DNA of 64,000 nt from the NCBI GenBank assembly GCA_016748015.1, contig JAAOMT010000591.1:605996-669995 (forward strand), given 5' to 3'. This stretch comes from Geosiphon pyriformis. Taxonomy: Eukaryota > Glomeromycota > Glomeromycetes > Archaeosporales > Geosiphonaceae. Position 1 is the first letter of the stretch. Each line of letters opens with the position of its first letter. A program made the position numbers and the translations under genes. Shown in pieces: positions 57,901 through 64,000 of this stretch. The notes beneath the pieces are model-generated. The model did not search any database and was not told the DNA's origin. It worked only from the letters and a program-made list of their open reading frames with translations.

Positions 57901-58945
57901 GCAAACCTGAACTGGGAAACTCAAGAACTTAAAATCTCATACCAAGAACAATATACCATAGTACCTGCAACCTGTGGTACCTTTAACAAATGCTCAAAAA
58001 AAGCTCCAGTATTTGAATTTGAAGAGGAGAAAGAAATGCCACTTACTGAAACCTACATGGCTCTTGGATTAACATCCAATTGGGCTGAAGAAACTGAACA
58101 AGAGATTTTTGAAGAATCAAGGGGATGGAAGAAAGTTAGATATTCTACACCAGAACCATGGAAACAACCACCCTATATTCCACTCAAATGCAAAGATTGC
58201 AACAAAAAACTTTTATCAATGGGAACATGTATTTCTTCAGAAGAGGAATATGAAACTTGTATCTGTTACTTTTGCAAAGCATGCCATAGAGAACGATTTG
58301 GATCTCCAAAAAGAAATGGAAAATGGGACAACACACCTTGTCTTACATGTGAAGAAATGCTACCAGAAGAATGCAATTGGATTGATGTAGCAATGAGAGA
58401 AGGAGTATGTGATCAAACCTGTCAATATGCTCTATCAATTTCGGAAAAAGTCAGAAGAGGAACACCATTTGATGCAGCATACAACAGTGCTTTCAATAAA
58501 CTTTACCACTACCCTCATGATGCTAAAATGATTTTTGACCTAGCGATGGCATTAATCAATGGAGCCACCCAAGAAAATGTCCACCAAATAAAAGAAGCTG
58601 AATATATTGAGTATACCATGGAATTAGCTGGATTTGATTATGAAGATGAAGTAGAAACCTACCACCAAATTGCAAGCCACACATATCTGACCAAAAAAGC
58701 TCAAATTCAACAATTAGAGCAAATAAACATTCAATTGTGTGAAGAATGTGTTATGCCTTGTGATGACCAATAGTGTTTAGAATGTTATGCTCTTAGCATT
58801 CCTCTGCCGGAGGAGAATGATGAAAATGAAATCGAATTTGGAGTATCTGAACTAGTAAAAGAACTACCAACCACTTTCATCTATCTTCTTGAAAAGCAAT
58901 CACCTCTACAACTTAAATATTTTGACAACCATGGCCAAGGAATTA
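57901..58945 (+). pseudogene. Element C3: Cys-rich module
   Basis: Open frame 58036-58770 encodes LKCKDCNKKLLSMGTC, TCICYFCKACHRERFG, CLTCEEMLP, GVCDQTCQYAL (58188-58440) and a long helical part (AAYNSAFNKLYHYPHDAKMIFDL and beyond). Then comes a second cluster, LCEECVMPCDDQ-TAG-CLECY (58737-58785). At least seven CxxC or CxC-like pairs suggest a multi-zinc fold of 200 to 240 residues. The same order is present in A1, A2, D1 and D2, always between protease and dUTPase. I know no named domain with this pattern. Possible roles are nucleic-acid binding or assembly; unproven. This copy is the best template because it has only one stop. Confidence 0.75.
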
Positions 58946-59360
58946 GACCAGAAAAAGCACACGAAATTGATGCTGGATATGACCTAAGATACCCAGGAAA
59001 AGATACTTTGATTCTCCAACCCAAGTCTTTGACAAAAATCAATCTCAAAATTGCTCTTGAAATTCCACCAGGAGCAATGATTCAAATTGCCTCCAGATTA
59101 TCATTGGCAAGCAAAGGAATCAATATTAGAGGAGGAGTTATAGATGCAGGATACACTGGAGACATTATCATCATATTACAGAATAAGATAAACAAACCAT
59201 TCAAAATTGAACATGCTGAAAAAATTGCTCAAGCAATTTACTTACTCTTAATCAACATTTCGGGTTTACAATCAGTAAACAACAGAGAACAATTGGGAAA
59301 AAGTGAAAGAGGAACTCAAGGTTTTGGTTCAACTGGATGATTTACAGTCCCAGTAAACAT
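58946..59360 (+). pseudogene. Element C3: dUTPase
   Basis: All five motifs of trimeric dUTPases are intact: DAGYDLRY (58970), ASRLSLASKG (59090), GGVIDAGYTGDI (59130-59166, catalytic Asp present), KIAQAIY (59220) and GTQGFGSTG (59310-59337). A TGA at 59338 stands where an Arg codon is likely, just after motif 5, then FTVPVN. The domain lies between the Cys-rich module and RT, not at the gag end as in some retroviruses. It would lower dUTP during cDNA synthesis. dUTPase-bearing Metaviridae have been reported from a basidiomycete, so the domain has precedent in fungi. Confidence 0.9.
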
Positions 59361-59940
59361 AACTCTTAATACACAAAATGAATCTCACCAGATTCTTCAA
59401 CTTCCTCAGCCAATTACCATTTCACCTTTTGGAGAACATCACGAAATTTACACTTGCTCAAAACCCACCACTACACAACAAATCTTTAAATCCAATGAAC
59501 AAATCTGTTTGAAGCATGAAATATCAATTCCAAACGTTTATATTCCCAAAGGAATGAAAAAATTTCGAATTACATTCTACAACTCCAATAATTACTCTAT
59601 TGTTTTATTAAACAAATTAGAAATTGGAATCATACACAGCAACATCTTGCAAGATGAAAACCCTCAGATTGTCTCTAATTTCATCGAAATTGTAAAGCAC
59701 ACTCTACTTCCATATCTAAATATCATTTCCACTACTGAAAACTACCACTTGTTGGAAGAAAAACTCTCTTGAATCAATATGGGCCCCTTAGAACCTCAAC
59801 AACAAAGACAATTGAAACAATTGATAGCTGAATTTGCAGATATATTTGCAAAAAACAACAATGACTTGGGAAAAACAGACATTGTTCAACATCAGATTCA
59901 TACAGAAGATACCCTACCAAAATGTCAATAAGCTTATTGA
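59361..59940 (+). pseudogene. Element C3: beta-rich spacer between dUTPase and RT
   Basis: Reads TISPFGEHHEIYTC, then KHEISIPNVYIPKGMKKFRITFYNSNNYSIVLLNKLEIGII (59512-59640) and the RT connection LEPQQQRQLKQLIAEFADIFAKNN. The pattern (V-x-IPP, N-x-T/S, I-x-L-x-x-G-T-x-I-G) is shared with A1, A2 and D2 and is common before RT in gypsy elements. Stops TGA 59770, TAA 59929 and TGA 59938. Confidence 0.7.
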
Positions 59941-60800
59941 GTGCCACCTGCCAGCCACCAATTCATTAGAGAAGAGGTCCAAAGAATGCTCAATAACGGA
60001 TTGATTCAACCATCAAGAAGTTCTTGGGCCTCACCAGTAGTTTTAGTTAAAAAGAAAAACGGAAAAATCAGATTTTGTGTTGATTATAGACAACTGAATA
60101 GTGTTATAATTGGAGATATCTACCCTCTTTCAAGAATTGATGACATGCTAGATGCTCTAGGAAAAGCCAAGTTCTTTTCAACTTTAGACCTGGAAAGTGG
60201 ATACTGGCAAGTCGAAATGGACCCAAAAGATAGACCCAAAACAGCATTCACCACTCAAGGAGAAAATTATGAGTTTAATATTATGCCTTTTGGACTCTGC
60301 AATATGCCAGCAACATTTCAGTGACTCATAGATGTTGTCTATGAAGGGCTCTTGTGGCAATCAGTAGTTGTTTATCTTGATGATACTGATGTATACTCAC
60401 CAAGCTTTGAAGTCCATCTTATTCACCTGCGAAAAGTTTTTCAATGATTACGGAAAGCAGGATTAAAGTTAAATATTGAGAAATGTCACTTTGGAAAAAC
60501 AAGCTTGATCTTTCTTGGACACATAGTTAGTAAAGATGGAATCAAACCAAATCCAGGAACAATCAGTGCTGTCAAAAACTTTCAAACCCTCAGAAATACT
60601 ACAGAACTAAGAGGATTTGTGGGATTAGTCTCTTACTATCAAAAATTCATAAAAGAATTCTCAGAAATTGCCAAACCACTCAATTATCTTACCAACAAAA
60701 ATGTACCATACAAATGGACTGAAGAACAACAAAAAGCTTTTGAAATTCTCAAAACAAAATTGACAACAGCCCCAGTTCTTGTTTACTCAGACTTTAACAA
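59941..60800 (+). pseudogene. Element C3: reverse transcriptase
   Basis: Complete gypsy RT: VPPASHQFIREEVQRML, WASPVVLVKKKNGKIRFCVDYRQLN, STLDLESGYWQVEMDPKDRPKTAF (motif A Asp), FGLCNMPATFQ (motif B), VVVYLDDTDVYS (60364-60400, catalytic YLDD intact), LIFLGHIVSKDGIKPNP and LRGFVGLVSYYQKFIKEFS. Stops TGA 60322 (Arg) and TGA 60445. Of all RTs here, only C3 and B1 keep the YxDD box. Confidence 0.92.
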
Positions 60801-61184
60801 ATGATTCCAATAGCCACTGATGCTTCACACATAGCATTTAATGCTATCTTATCACAATTGGATGAAAATGGCCAAGAACAAGTTATTGCCTATGCCAGTA
60901 GAACACTCAAGCCAACAGAACTCAAATATGGCTCAACTGAATTAGAAGCTGCTGCAGTTATTTGGGCTCTTAAACATTTTCAACAATATCTGAAGAATGG
61001 AAAAGAATTTGACATAATAACGGACAACATTGGCCTCAAATGGCTCAATAAAAAGAAAACTGAACAAAGTGCCAAACAGTCTCGATGGAATGACTTCTTA
61101 GCAGACTACAGATATATTGTACACCACAAACCAGGAAAACTACATACCAATGTTGATAGCCTCTCAAGAATGAGACAAGATTAA
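60801..61184 (+). pseudogene. Element C3: RNase H
   Basis: After a one-base shift near 60805 the frame 60801-61184 reads IATDASHIAFNAILSQ (Asp), YGSTELEAAAVIWAL (Glu), FDIITDNIGLKWL (Asp) and TNVDSLSR (Asp). All four acidic positions are kept. Typical length for gypsy RNase H. TGA 60802 lies at the shift. Confidence 0.9.
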
Positions 61185-61277
61185 TACCAACAACAATTCC
61201 ACCACAACTTACCAACTTACTAACAAAATAACCAAACAAGAATAGATCTCAGAAACTACAGCAATCTTAAAAATTAT

Positions 61278-62628
61278 TTGGAGATTCTTACCATGTCAGA
61301 AAACTGGTCTCCAAGTGAAAAACACCACTTACAACACCAATTAAAACAATATTTCATACACCAAAACAAAATCTATTATAAAAATCACAGAAAACCAAAC
61401 CAGCCACTCAGATTAGTACAAGAGAATAAAAAAGAAACAATTTTATACAACATGCACACAGATTCATCTTCAGCACACTTGGGAAAAGAGGGAACAATTC
61501 AAAAAACCCTTGAACATTATTTTTGGTCTTACATGCAAAAAGATATTCAATAATATGTAGAATCTTGTGATAATTGTCAAAGAAAAGGAGGAACTCACCT
61601 CACAGAACCTCTAAATCCAATCAAAGTTGGACAATCTTTTGACAGAGTTGGAATTGATTTAGTCGGACCATTATTTATCACAACCCAAGGAAATTGTTAT
61701 ATTGCTGTTGCAGTGGATTATCTTACCAAATGGCCTAAAGCTAGAGCCATCCAAAGAGCAGATGCAAAATCAGTAGCAAATTTCATCTATGAAGACATTA
61801 TCTGTAGACATGGATGCCCAATTGAACTCTTATCTGATCAAGAAACACATTTTGTAAACAACTTGATACAAAAAATTTGTGAACAATTCAATGTCAAAAG
61901 ACCTCTATTATCACCTTACCATCTCCAAACAAATGGACTTGTAGAATGTTTCAACAGAACATTGTGTGAATCTCTAGCCAAAGTCTCAACAGACTTTGAG
62001 CAGGAATGGGATATCTTTATTCCATCAGTGTTACTAGCATACAGAACACTAAAACAAGATACTATGAAACACACACCATTTGATCTTACTTATGAAAGGA
62101 CAGCAACATTACCAATTAATTTCACAGTGGAAACATACCCAGTGCAACCAATCAATAAAGAAAACTTTCAAGAGACACTCCAAAGAAGAGCCTACACTCT
62201 TCTTAGTACACTGAAAGGAAAAAGAAAAATAGCAGCAACTTATATTGAACATTCCCAAGCTCAACAAAAAGAAAGACATGACAACAAATTACCACCTATT
62301 ATCAACGAATTTAAAGTTGGAAATAAAAGTTCTCTTACACAGAACTAAGGCTAAAAAACAATGGAGTGGGAAATTTGAAAACAAATGGGATGGACTATTT
62401 TATATTCATGAAATTCTAGGCAATGGATCATATAAGTTAAGGCTTGATGACAAAATATTAGCAAAAGTTGCACATGGAGACAGATTGAAACACTATTATT
62501 CCAGAAACAATCCTGAACCATTAATTCCACAAATTGGTACACATTTCTCTTTAATTAATCCTAAAGATATTCTCCGAAATTTAGAACCAATAATTATAAT
62601 AGAACAACAACCAAACTTGAACACTTAA
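61278..62628 (+). pseudogene. Element C3: integrase
   Basis: Zinc domain: NMHTDSSSAHLGKEGTI and CDNCQRKGG. The core keeps the whole triad: GIDLVGPLF (61650), LLSDQETHFVNN (61837) and GLVECFNRTL (61936). The C-terminal domain, after a one-base shift near 62330, reads VLLHRTKAKKQWSGKFENKWDGLFYIHEILGNGSYKL and ends LEPIIIIEQQPNLNT at TAA 62626-62628. Stops TAA 61182, one near 61220 and TAA 61551. No chromodomain. It would join cDNA to target DNA; the family makes 4-base duplications here. Confidence 0.9.
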
Positions 62629-62771
62629 AGCTTACAATAATTTTCTAATAAAAACACAAAGACAAAAATAGTAAATAATTACAAAACACCCAAACCCAAA
62701 AACAAATAAAAATCCCATATCCAAAAAATAATTTTCTTTATTCTCTTTTTTCATAATTAGTCAATTTTATC

Positions 62772-63479
62772 ATGATTATTTCTCGAAATATTCAACAAAT
62801 ATCCCAAAAATTAATGTTAGTCTTGAAAACACTTCCTGACTTATCCATAACAATTAATGGAAGTCAAATTAATTACATTCAGAAAGAAACCACAGCCCCA
62901 GTAGCAAATTATTTACAGAATTATCACCTCTATAGAAGAAAAACAAGAAGTCGCTCTGAGAATAGATTACCAAGATTTTTGAAGCAAGCACTAGAAGAAA
63001 ATTTTTTAATTGCTCCTATTGACATTTCACCAAATGCTACAATACAACAAAAACTTCTACTACTTCTTAATGAACAGAACAATGAACACATCCCTATCTA
63101 TAAATACTTTCAAATTAGAAAAACACTTTATGAACGAAAACTGAAACTTGAAGTAACAAATCTCACTCCTGAAGTTATACACAAACAAATCCACAATGAA
63201 TTCAAAACAGCAGCTGGACCAACAAACACTCACTACAAACTTAGAGCCACTCTTAGACTCTATGATTTGTTCAATACTTGTGAAAATGTTCTACAAAATC
63301 CAATACTGCAACCAATAAAAGTCCAATACATTGGCAAACTCACAGAACTGAAATTTCAACAATTTTCAGACCAGATTACTTCAATTATTTTAGATTACTA
63401 TCTCAATATTACAGATAGTGCTTGGACTTCGATGGAGCTCAGTTTTGAAGAGGAGATTATGTTACCAGTAGAATTTTAG
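62772..63479 (+). CDS. Element C3: ORF3, intact 235-residue protein of unknown function
   Basis: ATG 62772 to TAG 63479 with no interruption, the only long intact coding frame of the element. 143 bases separate it from the pol stop. Mostly helical, basic in the middle (YRRKTRSRSENRLPRF), with the conserved C-terminal block THYKLRATLRLYDLFNTCENVL and YIGKLTELKFQQFSDQI shared with A2, D1 and D2. No signal peptide, membrane segment, zinc motif or protease/chromodomain signature. Its last codons contain the polypurine tract (FEEEI, 63447-63456), and the stop lies 20 bases inside the 3' LTR. Expression could be from a spliced or subgenomic RNA or by reinitiation. Function not recognised. Confidence 0.75.
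   Translation: MIISRNIQQISQKLMLVLKTLPDLSITINGSQINYIQKETTAPVANYLQNYHLYRRKTRSRSENRLPRFLKQALEENFLIAPIDISPNATIQQKLLLLLNEQNNEHIPIYKYFQIRKTLYERKLKLEVTNLTPEVIHKQIHNEFKTAAGPTNTHYKLRATLRLYDLFNTCENVLQNPILQPIKVQYIGKLTELKFQQFSDQITSIILDYYLNITDSAWTSMELSFEEEIMLPVEF
63447..63459 (+). other. Polypurine tract of C3, inside ORF3
   Basis: GAAGAGGAGATTA directly before the 3' LTR TGTTACC. Unlike A2, where ORF3 stops before the tract, here the tract is translated. Confidence 0.7.
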
Positions 63480-64000
63480 CTATTAATTAGCATGAAAATT
63501 ACCCTTATAATTCATATAATTTATTAGTATATTAATATCATTTCAAATTATCATTTATTATTTAATCAATTATCACATATCACGATTCAATTAAAATAAT
63601 CTAATTAGTATAACAGAAAGTAGGATGATCAAATTACACAATACCCTGAACTTTATAACATTCAAAAATTCGCCGAAATTTACAGAAATTCGCCGAAATT
63701 ATGAATAGTTCACCCAAATTAATGAATAGTTCAGCGAAATAACTTGTAGTTCATCAAAATGTATCTTTAGTTTGCCGAAATTTGAGCAAAAAGAAAAAGT
63801 GCAAGTTCATAGACTAGTACTACAACAAGTGTATAAAAGAAGAGCTTTTCTCTTCTGGAAAATGTATCTTACTTTAAATTTATCTCTTAAAACCGTTCCT
63901 ATATACACAAAAAGAAATAAATATCAAATAATTTGAAAAAACCAAATTCTTTAATTATTGTACTTGGAAAATCCCCAAAACCCAACTAACATTTCGAAAT
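63460..64000 (+). mobile_element. Element C3 3' LTR, incomplete at window end
   Basis: 541 bases matching 54539-55120. Differences from the 5' LTR are nine transitions and loss of about 41 bases (two repeat units). TATAAAAG at 63832-63839. Confidence 0.9.

Larger units (their letters stand above)
54539..64000 (+). mobile_element. Element C3: family C gypsy retrotransposon with dUTPase, 3' LTR cut by window end
   Basis: 5' LTR 54539-55551, internal region 55552-63459, 3' LTR from 63460. One gag-pro-dUTPase-RT frame (frame 1 from 55597 to 60802), then two one-base shifts (near 60805 and 62330), plus a separate ORF3. About fifteen in-frame stops, nearly all explained by C-to-T or G-to-A. RT, RNase H and integrase active sites and all five dUTPase motifs are intact. 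Over the 541 bases of 3' LTR present, the two LTRs differ by nine transitions, no transversion, and one loss of tandem repeat. This is the youngest and most informative element here. Confidence 0.9.

Noticed and set aside
23803-63000. Reassigned genetic code (TAA/TAG read as Gln) to explain many in-frame stops
   Set aside because: Stop positions differ between copies of the same element, TGA also appears at Arg and Trp codons, and genuine ends use the same codons. Substitution decay explains it better.
62772-63479. ORF3 as an envelope gene
   Set aside because: No signal peptide, no membrane segment, no Cys pattern of a glycoprotein; only the position would suggest it.
1-64000. Search for host genes, tRNA or rRNA genes between the repeats
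   Set aside because: No cloverleaf, rRNA block or multi-exon gene could be supported. Apart from 8622-9404 every stretch is assigned to a retrotransposon.

Overview
The window is eukaryotic and consists almost entirely of retrotransposon DNA. It is strongly AT-rich and poor in CpG. I find no host gene with an intact reading frame, no rRNA or tRNA gene, and no CRISPR array or operon structure. Ty3/gypsy (Metaviridae) elements carrying a dUTPase, together with a LINE that has an APE-type endonuclease, a reverse transcriptase and a C-terminal RNase H, fit a fungal genome. The repeat load would suit an early-diverging, transposon-inflated lineage such as arbuscular mycorrhizal fungi. That placement is inference. 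Family labels A, B, C and D are mine.

Layout. 1-2072: 3' end of a LINE (+) ending in poly(A). 2073-7873: a second copy of the same LINE (-), tail to tail with the first. 7874-11066: family B pieces (-) around an unassigned 783-base stretch with a CpG-rich core. 11067-11738: truncated family C LTR. From 11739 onward is a Russian-doll nest. Element D1 (11739-16761 plus 49932-53368) is split by element D2 (LTRs 16762-17605 and 49202-49931). D2 is split by A1 (from 22690) and by the complete A2 (36638-47851). A2 is split by a solo C LTR (40175-41134). Between A1 and the rest of D2 lie a LINE ORF1 fragment (28366-29372, -), element B1 (29373-34941) and a truncated C LTR (34942-35820), ending at a deletion scar. 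D1 sits inside a decayed B copy (B2, 53369-54538). B2 is split in turn by the youngest-looking element, C3 (54539 to the window end, 3' LTR incomplete).

How the genes work together. Families A, C and D encode one long gag-protease-[Cys-rich module]-dUTPase-RT-RNase H-integrase frame, followed by a separate conserved ORF of unknown function (ORF3) just before the polypurine tract. In all three the gag frame appears to open at GTG rather than ATG. Family B has no dUTPase and joins gag to pol through what looks like a textbook -1 frameshift site (T TTA AAC, 6-nt spacer, hairpin). All four families share TGGTG/ATGCTC-type primer-binding sites just downstream of the 5' LTR.

Almost all damage is C-to-T or G-to-A: stops at Gln, Trp and Arg codons and Asp-to-Asn changes in catalytic sites, with few frameshifts. 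This resembles RIP or methylation-driven deamination. The best candidates for undescribed biology are ORF3, the Cys-rich module between protease and dUTPase, the GUG-type gag start and the family B frameshift signal. Every element here is damaged, so coding entries are given as pseudogenes unless the frame is open.
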